A DNA stretch of 64,000 nt, from positions 668,560 to 732,559 of the forward strand of contig JAXHNR010000001.1 in NCBI GenBank assembly GCA_034520215.1, written 5' to 3'. The position numbers were made by a program, and so were the translations under genes. The DNA is from Candidatus Krumholzibacteriota bacterium (GTDB taxonomy: Bacteria; Krumholzibacteriota; Krumholzibacteriia; Krumholzibacteriales; WJIX01). The notes beneath the pieces were generated by a model. That model was given only the letters and a program-made list of their open reading frames with translations. It did no database searches and was not told where the DNA came from. This document shows, in pieces, positions 8,506-16,015 of this stretch (its first letter is position 1; the number at the start of each line of letters is the position of its first letter).

Positions 8506-8957
8506 TGGATGAAAAATGGATGGCCGAGGCCCTTGTCGAGGCTGAAAAGGCTTTGAACTACGGTGAAGTTCCCATTGGAGCCGTTATTGTAAAAGAAGCT
8601 GGAATTATAGGGCGCGGGCATAATGAGATAGAGAAAAGGGGAGTAGCTACCGCTCACGCGGAAATGCTGGCGATTCAACGGGCAGCCTCTGAGATAGGCG
8701 ATTGGCGTCTTGTCGGATGCACGTTATATGTAACTCTCGAGCCCTGCCGCATGTGTTTTGGCGCTCTCTGCCTTTCGAGAGTAACCAGGGTGGTTTACGG
8801 AGCAAAACAATCTGCCGGTGTTCCCTGCGGGTCGATGGATGATTTCTTTCATTCTGATTCCTATGATTATAAAATGGAGGTAACCGGCGGAGTAGAAGAG
8901 GAAAAAAGCCTCTTGCTTTTGAGGAAGTTTTTTAGCAATCTCAGAAGAGAGGATTAG
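8505..8957 (+). CDS. tadA: tRNA-specific adenosine deaminase
   Basis: A 150-residue zinc deaminase that converts A34 to inosine in tRNA-Arg(ACG). The active site is clear: HAE at 51-53 (His51 zinc ligand, Glu53 proton shuttle) and PCRMC at 80-84 (Cys81 and Cys84 zinc ligands). Length and the GEVPIGAVIV start strand (20-29) are standard. It overlaps the upstream lipoprotein stop by one base and is followed within five bases by tRNA-Ser. The order tadA - tRNA - SRP RNA - dnaX - ebfC - recR matches the arrangement known in Bacillus. Confidence 0.95.
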   Translation: MDEKWMAEALVEAEKALNYGEVPIGAVIVKEAGIIGRGHNEIEKRGVATAHAEMLAIQRAASEIGDWRLVGCTLYVTLEPCRMCFGALCLSRVTRVVYGAKQSAGVPCGSMDDFFHSDSYDYKMEVTGGVEEEKSLLLLRKFFSNLRRED

Positions 8958-8961
8958 AGAC

Positions 8962-9051
8962 GGAGAGATGCGAGAGCTGGCTGAATCGGCGCGATTGGAA
9001 ATCGCGTGAGGGTATTTCCCTCCGAGGGTTCGAATCCCTCTCTCTCCGCCA
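8962..9051 (+). tRNA. tRNA-Ser (GGA)
   Basis: The acceptor stem GGAGAGA (8962-8968) pairs with TCTCTCC (9041-9047), followed by G and an encoded CCA. The anticodon loop TTGGAAA has GGA at 8997-8999, in the CGCGA/TCGCG stem. A long variable arm (TGAGGGTATTTCCCTCC) and the GTTCGAATC T-loop confirm a class II serine tRNA. Confidence 0.95.
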
Positions 9052-9078
9052 GAATGGAACCTCTGAAATTTATATAGT

Positions 9079-9169
<91 letters not shown>

Positions 9170-9215
9170 GAAAAATAAATGGTTTCTCTGGATTGGGAGC
9201 ATGTTTGATATAAAT

Positions 9216-9291
9216 GGGGATGTAGCTCAGCTGGGAGAGCACCTCGTTCGCAACGAGGGGGTCGGCGGTTCGAATCCGCTCATCTCCACCA
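9216..9291 (+). tRNA. tRNA-Ala (CGC)
   Basis: A 76-base tRNA with acceptor stem GGGGATG/CATCTCC including the G3-U70 wobble pair, the alanine identity element. The anticodon loop TTCGCAA in the CCTCG/CGAGG stem gives CGC. The T-loop is GTTCGAATC and CCA is encoded (9289-9291). Confidence 0.95.
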
Positions 9292-9302
9292 AAAATTTTA
9301 AG

Positions 9303-9571
9303 GCCGCGCTAGATGGGGAGGTAGCGGTGCCCTGAACCCGCAATCCGCTAAAGCGGGATTGAATTCCCGATTGAGGGAATTCTGTTTTTGTGTGATCGAC
9401 AGTGGGAAGTGATGTTGATAATCAGGACCCGCGCAACGGGAACCTGTAAACCCCGTCAGGACCGGAAGGTAGCAGCGGTAAGCAGTTATTCTTGTGTGAT
9501 GCGGTGATTCCTGATTGGAGTTAACCCCACTGGTGGAGCACGGGAGCAGTTCACGAGATCGGGTGCGCGGT
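9303..9571 (+). ncRNA. ffs: Signal recognition particle RNA, large bacterial type with Alu domain
   Basis: The conserved S-domain core GGACCGGAAGGTAGCAGC lies at 9459-9476. The 5' part GGGGAGGTAGCGGTGCCCTG matches the Alu domain of Bacillus/Thermoanaerobacter-type 6S-like SRP RNA. The two ends pair: GCCGCGC (9303-9309) with GCGCGGT (9565-9571). This gives about 269 nt, against about 110 for the short 4.5S form. It binds Ffh; its partner receptor gene ftsY is at 45933. dnaX starts 34 bases downstream. Confidence 0.92.
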
Positions 9572-9605
9572 CTAACGGAATTAACAGTAAGGCTGCGGGA
9601 GTGAT

Positions 9606-11375
9606 ATGTCTTATGTAGTTTTAGCTAGAAAATGGCGTCCACAGACCTTTTCCGAAATAGTCGGACAGAACCATGTTTCTCAGACGCTCAAGAAGGCAGT
9701 TGAGAAAAACAGGCTTGCTCACGCGTATCTCTTCTCGGGACCGAGGGGCTGCGGTAAAACAACGACAGCAAGAATCCTGGCTAAGATAATTAATTGTGAA
9801 AAGCCGGAAGGCGGAGAACCATGTAATAAATGTAATTCCTGTAGAGAAGTATCCGCAGGTTCTCATCTTGATGTAATTGAAATAGACGGCGCTTCCAACC
9901 GCGGAATAGATGAAATAAGAGATCTAAGAGAAAAAATTGGTTACGCGTCAACCAGCGGAAATTCAAAAATATACATAATTGACGAAGTACACATGTTGAC
10001 TCAGCAGGCATTCAACGCCCTTCTGAAAACTCTTGAAGAGCCGCCGTCCCATGTCTATTTAATACTAGCTACAACAGAACCGCATAAGGTTCCAGCGACA
10101 ATTCGTTCGAGGTGCCAGAGATTTAATTTTAAGCGAATGGAATTTTCCGAACTTTCTCAGCAGCTTGTTAGAATATGCGAAAATGAAAAACTCAAATATG
10201 ATAAAGAAGCACTTCAATTGATTTCAAGAAGGGCCGATGGCAGTATGCGCGACGCGGAGAGCCTGCTTGATCAATGTGTTTCGGCGGTTGATGAAAAGAT
10301 CGACATTAAGCTTGTGCGTCAGATCCTGGGACTGGTCGACTCCAGGATTATTATAGAACTTCTTAAAGCGATAAGTCGTCATAATAAGAAGGGTTCTCTA
10401 GAAATAGTCGACAGAGCTGTCTCTTCAGGATTTGATCTTGAGGAGTTCTTTCTGGCATATTTAGAGGGTATTCGAAATATGCTGGTTATCAACATTGGAG
10501 AAGATAAATCAATTGAATGGCTTGATCTTACAGAATCTGAATTTGAGGAGATCAAGGAAATAGCAGGTCAATTCAATGCTGAAGACCTGCTTTTAATATT
10601 CAGAATGGCCGTTTCATCTTTCAGGGAGTTTAGAGGAGCCGGTCAACCTCGATACCATCTTGAGGCGGTTGTCGCGGAAGCCGCCGGATGGGAATCCGCC
10701 GTTGAAATATCGGAATTGATAAGTAAGATTGAATCCGGAGGCAATATCGGAGGAGCGAATTTAAATAGACGGGAAAAGAGCTTAGAAGAAGTTAACGGGG
10801 GAAAGAAGAGGTCTAAAAAAAAAGTATCCGGCAAGAGGAGTTTGAAAGAAGAAAATTTAAGTAAAGGCAATGAAGACATGGAAGTTTCTCAGGAAGAAAC
10901 TCTGAGCAGCTTCAGGGAAAGAGAAAATGTTGAGGCGGGAAAAGCCCTTGCGATTCTCGGCGGAAGTGATAAGTGGGAAATATTTCTATCCCAGATCAGA
11001 GAATCAAAATTAACCCTTGGAATATGGCTCATGTCGGCTGTAGTAATAGAAGTAAAAAATGGTAATATTATTCTTGGGTTTGACGCGAATAACCGTTTTG
11101 CTAGAGAAATGGTCAGTGAATCTAAGAACAGGCGGTATATTGAAAATCACTTGGAAAAGTTCTTTGGCAGAAAATTGACTATTGAAGTCATAGAAATTGT
11201 CCGTGAAAAAGAAAAAAAGAAAAAAATCGGGAAAAAAAAGTTATCCGCTAAAAAGAGACAGGATCCAAATATCGATAAACTTGTCGAGAGCGAACCTATG
11301 GTAAAAAGGTTGATAGAGGAATTTGATGGAGAAGTTTATGGAGAAAATAATAAGAACGGGAGGACTGAAAGATGA
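9606..11375 (+). CDS. dnaX: DNA polymerase III subunits gamma/tau
   Basis: A 589-residue clamp-loader ATPase. Visible: MSYVVLARKWRPQTF start, Walker A GPRGCGKT (45-52), zinc cysteines 64, 73, 76 and 79, and Walker B IIDEVHM (124-130), then the AAA+ lid, domain III, a lysine-rich linker and a C-terminal tau-type domain. In the linker a run of nine A (10815-10823, codons 404-406) lies in frame. Slippage by one base would lead to a stop at 10862-10864, giving a protein of about 419 residues that ends after domain III, the size of gamma. It overlaps ebfC by four bases (ATGA) and follows the SRP RNA. Confidence 0.96.
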   Translation: MSYVVLARKWRPQTFSEIVGQNHVSQTLKKAVEKNRLAHAYLFSGPRGCGKTTTARILAKIINCEKPEGGEPCNKCNSCREVSAGSHLDVIEIDGASNRGIDEIRDLREKIGYASTSGNSKIYIIDEVHMLTQQAFNALLKTLEEPPSHVYLILATTEPHKVPATIRSRCQRFNFKRMEFSELSQQLVRICENEKLKYDKEALQLISRRADGSMRDAESLLDQCVSAVDEKIDIKLVRQILGLVDSRIIIELLKAISRHNKKGSLEIVDRAVSSGFDLEEFFLAYLEGIRNMLVINIGEDKSIEWLDLTESEFEEIKEIAGQFNAEDLLLIFRMAVSSFREFRGAGQPRYHLEAVVAEAAGWESAVEISELISKIESGGNIGGANLNRREKSLEEVNGGKKRSKKKVSGKRSLKEENLSKGNEDMEVSQEETLSSFRERENVEAGKALAILGGSDKWEIFLSQIRESKLTLGIWLMSAVVIEVKNGNIILGFDANNRFAREMVSESKNRRYIENHLEKFFGRKLTIEVIEIVREKEKKKKIGKKKLSAKKRQDPNIDKLVESEPMVKRLIEEFDGEVYGENNKNGRTER

Positions 11376-11683
11376 AAGATATGGGTAAATTTTTGAAGCA
11401 GGCTCAGCAGGTTCAACAGAAAATTGCCGGAATTCAAGAAGAGTTATCGAATGAAGTCGTAGAGGCTACTGCCGGCGGCGGTATGGTTAAAGTTGCTATG
11501 AGCGGCAGTAACGAAGTATTATCGATCACTATAGACCCGGAAGTTGTTGATCCTGAAGATATCGAAATGCTTGAAGAGCTTATTGTAGCCGCGGTAAACG
11601 AAGCGCGTAATGAAGTTGAAGATATGATAAAGCAGAGAATGGGATCTATTACAGGCGGAATTTCAATTCCGGGTCTGTTTTAG
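11372..11683 (+). CDS. ebfC: YbaB/EbfC family nucleoid-associated protein
   Basis: A 103-residue small DNA-binding protein with the family's N-terminal helix (FLKQAQQVQQKIAGIQEELS), the central strand segment VEATAGGGMVKVAMSGSNEV and C-terminal helix ending in a GGISIPGLF tail. Usual length. It starts inside the dnaX stop (ATGA) and precedes recR, the universal dnaX-ebfC-recR order. Known members bind DNA as dimers and are linked to RecF-pathway repair and nucleoid organisation. An in-frame ATG at 11381 could also start it, which would change only the first three residues. Confidence 0.94.
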   Translation: MKDMGKFLKQAQQVQQKIAGIQEELSNEVVEATAGGGMVKVAMSGSNEVLSITIDPEVVDPEDIEMLEELIVAAVNEARNEVEDMIKQRMGSITGGISIPGLF

Positions 11684-11775
11684 TTACTCGCCGATATTTA
11701 TAAGGTAAAAAAATATATTCTTTTTAATTATTCTGGTTTTAAGGCAAGCTTTTTGCATAAACATTGGAGAGAGTA

Positions 11776-12375
11776 ATGAGTTATGAACTTCAGATTCTCA
11801 GGGCGTTGATTGACCATTTTAAGAAAATGCCCGGGATCGGAGAAAAAACAGCTCGAAGACTTGCTTTTTCGATATTGTATATGGGCACTGAGGAGGTCAA
11901 AAATTTTGCCAAAGTATTACTGCGTGCCAAAGAAAAAGTTAGATTCTGCAAAATCTGCGGAAACCTTGCAGAAAGCGAAACCTGCCAGATCTGCGAAGAC
12001 TCCTCAAGAGATGGGAGTATCGTTTGCGTCGTTGAACGGCCGGCCGACCTTTACGTTCTTGAGAAAACGGGTCGGTTCAGGGGTCGCTACCATGTTCTGC
12101 ATGGAGTCCTTTCTCCACTGGATGGAGTAGGACCTGAAGACCTTAATCTGAATGGATTAAAGAAGAGGGTTGAAAGAGAAGGGATCAAAGAGTTGATTAT
12201 TGCGACCAATCCAAGTGTAGAGGGTGACACAACTGCTTTGTATATAAATGAATTGTTGAAAGACTGTAATGTTAAAATTACAAGACCAGCCAGAGGAATC
12301 CCCCTTGGTAGCACACTCGAGTTCATTGACGGCAGTACACTTTCAAAGGCTATTGAATCAAGAGAGCCGATTTAA
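11776..12375 (+). CDS. recR: Recombination mediator protein RecR
   Basis: This 199-residue protein has a helix-hairpin-helix (MPGIGEKTARRLA, 18-30), a zinc finger with Cys58, 61, 70 and 73, a Toprim domain (IVCVVERPADLYVLEKTGR) and a C-terminal RPARGIPLGSTLEF segment. RecR acts with RecO/RecF to load RecA at gaps. I use ATG 11776, which has GGAGAGA in front; an upstream in-frame TTG (11764) precedes that site. About 90 bases separate it from ebfC. Confidence 0.95.
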   Translation: MSYELQILRALIDHFKKMPGIGEKTARRLAFSILYMGTEEVKNFAKVLLRAKEKVRFCKICGNLAESETCQICEDSSRDGSIVCVVERPADLYVLEKTGRFRGRYHVLHGVLSPLDGVGPEDLNLNGLKKRVEREGIKELIIATNPSVEGDTTALYINELLKDCNVKITRPARGIPLGSTLEFIDGSTLSKAIESREPI

Positions 12376-12400
12376 ATGCTGGTCGGGGAGTAACGGATAA

Positions 12401-12904
12401 ATGGTAAAAGCTAACTGGAAAGTGTTTGAGAAGGATTATTGGGCCATAAATACGATACTTGAGGAGCTCCTGGATAATTCAAATTCAAAAAGTATTTTAC
12501 TCCTTGATAAAACCGGACAGCTGATATCCAGCGTTGGTCAAAAACCGCAGTTTGATCTTTATACTTTTGCCTCTCTTTGCGCGGCTGATTTTGAGGCAAA
12601 CGCTCAGCTGGCAAAACTTGTCGGAGAAGATGATTTTTCGACTTTATACCATCAGGGAAGCAATGAAAGCATGTATCTTTCAAGAGTTGAGAAGGATATT
12701 ATTCTGGTTATTCTTTTTAACAAGAAAACAACCCTCGGACTTGTGAGATTGAGATCAAGGAAAGCTTTAGAAGGATTGGGGGTTGTGATTAAAAGACTTT
12801 ATGACAAACTTGAATATGAGAATGAGGAGTATTCAGAGTCGGATTTCGATGAAGAATTCACAGCCGAAGCCGAATTTGAAATAGACAGCTTGTTTTCTGA
12901 TTAG
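12401..12904 (+). CDS. Roadblock/LC7 domain protein, MglB-like
   Basis: A 167-residue roadblock/LC7-fold protein: alpha-helix, strand KSILLLDKTGQLIS, helix with FASLCAADFEANAQLAKLVG, strands SMYLSRVEKDIILVILFNKKTTLGLVR, then a helix and a long acidic tail (EEYSESDFDEEFTAEAEF). It stands directly before an MglA-type GTPase gene (nine bases between them), the order found for mglB-mglA, where MglB is the GTPase-activating partner. Members of this pair control cell polarity and gliding or pilus-based motility in Myxococcus; here that role is an inference from pairing. The acidic tail is not typical and may mediate another contact. Confidence 0.8.
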   Translation: MVKANWKVFEKDYWAINTILEELLDNSNSKSILLLDKTGQLISSVGQKPQFDLYTFASLCAADFEANAQLAKLVGEDDFSTLYHQGSNESMYLSRVEKDIILVILFNKKTTLGLVRLRSRKALEGLGVVIKRLYDKLEYENEEYSESDFDEEFTAEAEFEIDSLFSD

Positions 12905-12913
12905 GGGGCGCTA

Positions 12914-13492
12914 TTGTCGCTTATTAATTATTCATCTAGAGAAATAAACGTCAAAATAGTCTATTACGGTCCCGGCCTATGCGGTAAAACGACCAATATT
13001 CAATATATATACAACAAGGTTACTCCAGAGACAAAAGGAAAATTGATTACACTCGCTACTGAAATGGACCGTACTCTCTTCTTCGATTTTCTGCCTTTAG
13101 AGCTGGGGAAGGTCAAGGGGTTTAAGACAAGATTTCATCTTTACACAGTTCCCGGACAGGTTTATTATGACGCGAGCCGCAAGTTGATATTAAGAGGTGT
13201 CGACGGAATAGTTTTTGTGGCTGATTCACAATCTATGCGCTATGACGCGAATATAGAGAGTCTTTATAATTTACATGAAAATCTAGCTGAATATAATATG
13301 AAACTTGAAGATATTCCATTCACAATACAGTACAATAAAAGAGATTTGCCTGATACGATTAGTGTTGATGATCTGCAGCAGGAATTGAACCCGCGTGATT
13401 ATCCATCCTATGAAGCCGTGGCGATAGAGGGTATGGGTGTCTTTAATACTCTAAAATCGGTCGCGAAATCGGTGCTGGGAAATCTCTCATAA
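12914..13492 (+). CDS. mglA: MglA-type small Ras-like GTPase
   Basis: This 192-residue GTPase starts at TTG 12914 behind GGGGGCG and begins MSLINYSSREINVKIVYYG, the standard MglA start. Motifs: P-loop GPGLCGKTTN (19-28), G3-type TVPGQ near 77 and NKRD for guanine near 142. MglA switches polarity proteins and motors between cell poles together with its MglB partner, encoded just upstream. I see no dedicated motility genes beside it; the pseudopilin group at 3982-7528 is the nearest candidate for a pilus-type client. Only a non-coding stretch follows. Confidence 0.92.
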   Translation: MSLINYSSREINVKIVYYGPGLCGKTTNIQYIYNKVTPETKGKLITLATEMDRTLFFDFLPLELGKVKGFKTRFHLYTVPGQVYYDASRKLILRGVDGIVFVADSQSMRYDANIESLYNLHENLAEYNMKLEDIPFTIQYNKRDLPDTISVDDLQQELNPRDYPSYEAVAIEGMGVFNTLKSVAKSVLGNLS

Positions 13493-13741
13493 AAATAGAG
13501 CCAATAGAGAAACTCTCTCTTAATTAAGTTCCCCAAAAACCCCGATACTTTTAAGATGCCTGAGAAAAGAATAAATTATTAAATGGCCCTTTCTCTCGAC
13601 TGTGATCTCCAGGACAGTAACTGCTCTGACCATAATCAGAACCGGGCCGAACAATTCCCCGGCATTAAGTTGATACCTACCAATAAGTGGAGTTTCCCCA
13701 ATTTTTATAACCTATAAGGTAGTCGATGATTTGTAACAGTA
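13493..13741 (+). other. Intergenic region left of the palindrome
   Basis: No gene of coding character is seen. The stretch runs from the mglA stop to the palindromic element. There is one weak AGAGA/TCTCT hairpin at about 13505-13520 that lacks a U-tract and is unlikely to be an efficient terminator. Confidence 0.5.
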
Positions 13742-13891
13742 TGCGGCTGATTGATATTTTCAAAATCGTGGTCGATTTCCCCGGCGAGGTAATCGCAACT
13801 CCCACCTCGGGCTCGCTCTTTCTGCCCCTTCGGGTCAGAAATCCTTGCCCGCTCGCCCTCCGGAGGGTTTTGAAAATATCAATCAGCCGCA
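13742..13891. repeat. 150-bp nested palindromic element
   Basis: A perfect 24-bp inverted repeat: TGCGGCTGATTGATATTTTC followed by AAAA at 13742-13765, and its exact reverse complement at 13868-13891. Inside it are further matched arms: GGCGAG (13783-13788) with CTCGCC (13852-13857), GGGC (13809-13812) with GCCC (13847-13850), and a terminal hairpin TTTCTG...CAGAAA (13819-13841) with a CCC/GGG inner stem. A separate CCCTCCGGAGGG palindrome sits at 13857-13868. The whole can fold as one long branched hairpin on either strand. Its interior is more GC-rich than its flanks. It encodes no convincing protein. No flanking target-site duplication is visible. It could be a dispersed MITE-like or structured repeat. 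Confidence 0.85.
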
Positions 13892-13935
13892 CTCATCAGC
13901 AATGAAAGCCCTATTCCACTTACCAATCCTGATAA

Positions 13936-13964
13936 CTGATTGTATCTCGCAATGTTATTATAAT
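13936..13964 (+). promoter_or_regulatory. Promoter candidate for pgpA operon
   Basis: A perfect -10 box TATAAT (13959-13964) with a 17-base spacer from a poor -35 box CTGATT (13936-13941). It lies about 100 bases upstream of the pgpA start and right of the palindrome. Confidence 0.45.
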
Positions 13965-14061
13965 ACTTGCCGAATTTTCAGAGGGAACTCCAATCTACCA
14001 ATAATGCTTGACCAATTTGAATTGTAAGAGTATTCTCCTATCCTTAAGAGGAGAAGATGCC

Positions 14062-14517
14062 GTGAAAAAACAGATTATTACATTCTTCGGGTCATTCTTT
14101 TATACTGGATTTTTTCCTGTTGCTCCGGCTACTTTTGCTACTTTTATATGGGCGGTGTGCTATCTCTTTATTCCTCCCTTAGGGTGGGCGGTTCATTTAA
14201 TCGCTCTTCTTGTGATGTTGCCGGTATCGATATATATATCGGATGTTATGGAAGATTATTTCGGACATGACGCTCCCGTGATCGTAATTGATGAATTTGT
14301 CGGTTTGCAGGTTACTTTTTTTGCCGTTACGGCATCACCCCTTACAGTTCTAACTGGTTTTCTGCTGTTCAGGGTTTTTGATATAGCAAAACCTTTTCCG
14401 ATAAGCAGGTCTCAGAAAATCAAAGGGGGTTACGGTGTTGTCGTGGATGATGTTATTGCCGGGTTATATGCCTATATAATTCTGAATATTCTAATTAAAT
14501 ATACTGACTTACTTTGA
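14062..14517 (+). CDS. pgpA: Phosphatidylglycerophosphatase A
   Basis: A 151-residue integral membrane phosphatase. Motifs of the PgpA family: FFYTGFFPVAPATFATF (12-28), VIDEFVG (75-81) with the catalytic acidic pair, FDIAKPFP (106-113) and GYGVVVDDVIAG (124-135). Several hydrophobic helices are visible, as in the family. It dephosphorylates phosphatidylglycerol phosphate to phosphatidylglycerol in the inner membrane. I chose GTG 14062 because AAGAGGAGAAG precedes it at good spacing; an upstream in-frame TTG (14008) adds an unconserved stretch. It heads a pgpA - cinA-like - thpR - recA group. Confidence 0.92.
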   Translation: MKKQIITFFGSFFYTGFFPVAPATFATFIWAVCYLFIPPLGWAVHLIALLVMLPVSIYISDVMEDYFGHDAPVIVIDEFVGLQVTFFAVTASPLTVLTGFLLFRVFDIAKPFPISRSQKIKGGYGVVVDDVIAGLYAYIILNILIKYTDLL

Positions 14518-14624
14518 TGTGCTGCCTTAACTGAAATTCATATAGTTTGTTTTTGTAACTGAAGAATTTTTCTGTTTTAAGGGAGGATTCAATAAATCAG
14601 CCAAGAATTATAAGTCTAGCCGCT

Positions 14625-15329
14625 GTGAGTAAAAGCTTTGCTGTAGAAAAATTAACCGGAATTTTCGGCGGCAGCGTAACTGAGAAGGTTAAGATAAAGG
14701 GGAGTTATCCCGCTTTAGATCTTCTGTTTTCCCAAAGCGACTACTCAGCCGGAGATATTGATATAATACGCGAAGCATTCGGAAGTTATTGTTATTCACG
14801 ATGCGGAGACAGTCTTGAGAAAGTTGTGGCTGATCTTCTTCGCAGAAAGAAGGCGACTCTTTCTGTGGCAGAATCTATTACAGGCGGGCTGATTGCTTCA
14901 ACCATTGTAACGGTTCCAGGTGCAAGTGAATTTTTCGTTGAAGGTTTTATTACTTACAGTAACAAAGCGAAAACGGACAGGCTTGGCGTGGATCCTCAGA
15001 TTATAAAGAGTTATGGCGCGGTAAGTCCGGAGGTTTGCGTTCTGATGGTTCGCGGGGCGGCTTCGAAAGCCGGAGTTGACTACGCTCTGTCTACAACGGG
15101 AATTGCCGGGCCGGGCGGAGGCACGCCGGGAAAGGATGCGGGGTTGTGCTATATAGGGCTTCATTCGCCCGAGGGGAATAGTTATAACAAATATCAATTC
15201 AGTGGAAGCAGAGATGAAGTCAGAAGAAAAGCTGTTATCTTTGCTCTGGATTTGTTAAGACTTAAACTTGAAGGTTACAACAAGAGATTGGCTTCATTTA
15301 TGAAAACCCTGCCCGGCCGGCAGATATAA
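14625..15329 (+). CDS. CinA-like nicotinamide-nucleotide amidohydrolase (PncC domain), N-terminally shortened
   Basis: The C-terminal ~160 residues match the PncC domain: LSVAESITGGLIASTI, GFITYSNKAKTDRLGV, YGAVSPEVC and ALSTTGIAGPGGG. It deamidates nicotinamide mononucleotide to nicotinic acid mononucleotide in pyridine-nucleotide salvage. The first ~70 residues resemble only the linker/KH-like middle domain of full CinA (IIREAFGSYCYSRCGDSLEKVVADLL); the N-terminal molybdopterin-binding-type domain is missing. An in-frame TAA at 14556 shows it is not encoded just upstream. The start is uncertain: GTG 14625 has no ribosome site, while GGGAGG (14581-14586) points to an in-frame ATA at 14592. 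The recA gene follows after thpR, as is common for cinA. Confidence 0.85.
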   Translation: MSKSFAVEKLTGIFGGSVTEKVKIKGSYPALDLLFSQSDYSAGDIDIIREAFGSYCYSRCGDSLEKVVADLLRRKKATLSVAESITGGLIASTIVTVPGASEFFVEGFITYSNKAKTDRLGVDPQIIKSYGAVSPEVCVLMVRGAASKAGVDYALSTTGIAGPGGGTPGKDAGLCYIGLHSPEGNSYNKYQFSGSRDEVRRKAVIFALDLLRLKLEGYNKRLASFMKTLPGRQI

Positions 15330-15338
15330 GGAGTTATA

Positions 15339-15896
15339 ATGAGGCTGTTTTTCGGAGTAAATATTATACCGCGGCTCACTGAACTTGTATGGAGAAGTAT
15401 AGAGCAGTCACCGGTTCTGGATTCTCCCTGGCGCTGGATACCGCGGAGCAACTACCATATAACCCTTAAGTTTCTCGGTGAAACCGATGATAAGATTCTG
15501 TCTGATTTAAAAGAAGCCTCAGAGCGCGCGGTATCTGAAATTGATTCCCCCTTTAGAATAAGGTTTGATGATTTTGGCGCTTTCCCTTCTCTTTCCAGGC
15601 CCAGAGTTGTTTTCTATTCAGTACGAGAAGGAAAAGACAGACTCTCTATTTTAGCACAGGTTCTGAACAGGGAAATGGCAAATTTCGGCTTTAAAGCCGA
15701 GAGGCGTAGGTACCACGCTCATCTCACTCTCGCCAGGGTAAAGAAGAAGCTGAAGCCCGAGTTAATAGAAAAGCTGAAAAATATCCCACCCCTTCCTGAA
15801 GAAGCTAATCAGATGGTTGATTCTGTTGTTTTATTCAGGAGTCATCTGAGCCGCTCTGGAGCTTTATACGAGAAGGTGTGCGATTTTACTCTTTAA
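15339..15896 (+). CDS. thpR: RNA 2',3'-cyclic phosphodiesterase
   Basis: This 185-residue member of the 2H phosphoesterase superfamily has both catalytic HxTx motifs: HITL at 40-43 (in RSNYHITLKFLGE) and HLTL at 128-131 (in YHAHLTLARVK). The N-terminus MRLFFGVNI and the length are normal for the LigT/ThpR family, which hydrolyses 2',3'-cyclic ends of RNA to 2'-phosphates and was first noted for tRNA half ligation in vitro. AAGGAG precedes the ATG, and the gene follows the cinA-like stop by nine bases, so it is likely cotranscribed with it. Its recA neighbour has its own promoter. Confidence 0.93.
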   Translation: MRLFFGVNIIPRLTELVWRSIEQSPVLDSPWRWIPRSNYHITLKFLGETDDKILSDLKEASERAVSEIDSPFRIRFDDFGAFPSLSRPRVVFYSVREGKDRLSILAQVLNREMANFGFKAERRRYHAHLTLARVKKKLKPELIEKLKNIPPLPEEANQMVDSVVLFRSHLSRSGALYEKVCDFTL

Positions 15897-15911
15897 AATT
15901 CCTGATTATCA

Positions 15912-15940
15912 TTGAATAAATTGTCTTTAAATGGTATAAA
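15912..15940 (+). promoter_or_regulatory. Promoter for recA-recX-alaS
   Basis: -35 TTGAAT (15912-15917), 17-base spacer, -10 TATAAA (15935-15940), about 76 bases before the recA ATG. I see no Escherichia- or Bacillus-type LexA box overlapping it, so SOS control cannot be claimed. Confidence 0.6.
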
Positions 15941-16015
15941 AATTTGTATCGGCTTTGCACTTGAAGCTGGCTAAATTGGTTTCTTTTGAAAAGATGAAGA
16001 AGTGGGAGGGTGAAG

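Noticed and set aside
13677..13892. Minus-strand frame of 71 codons (MRLIDIFKTLRRASG) over the palindrome
   Set aside because: It lies almost wholly within the nested palindrome, whose arms fix its sequence, and has no ribosome site; treated as a shadow of the repeat.
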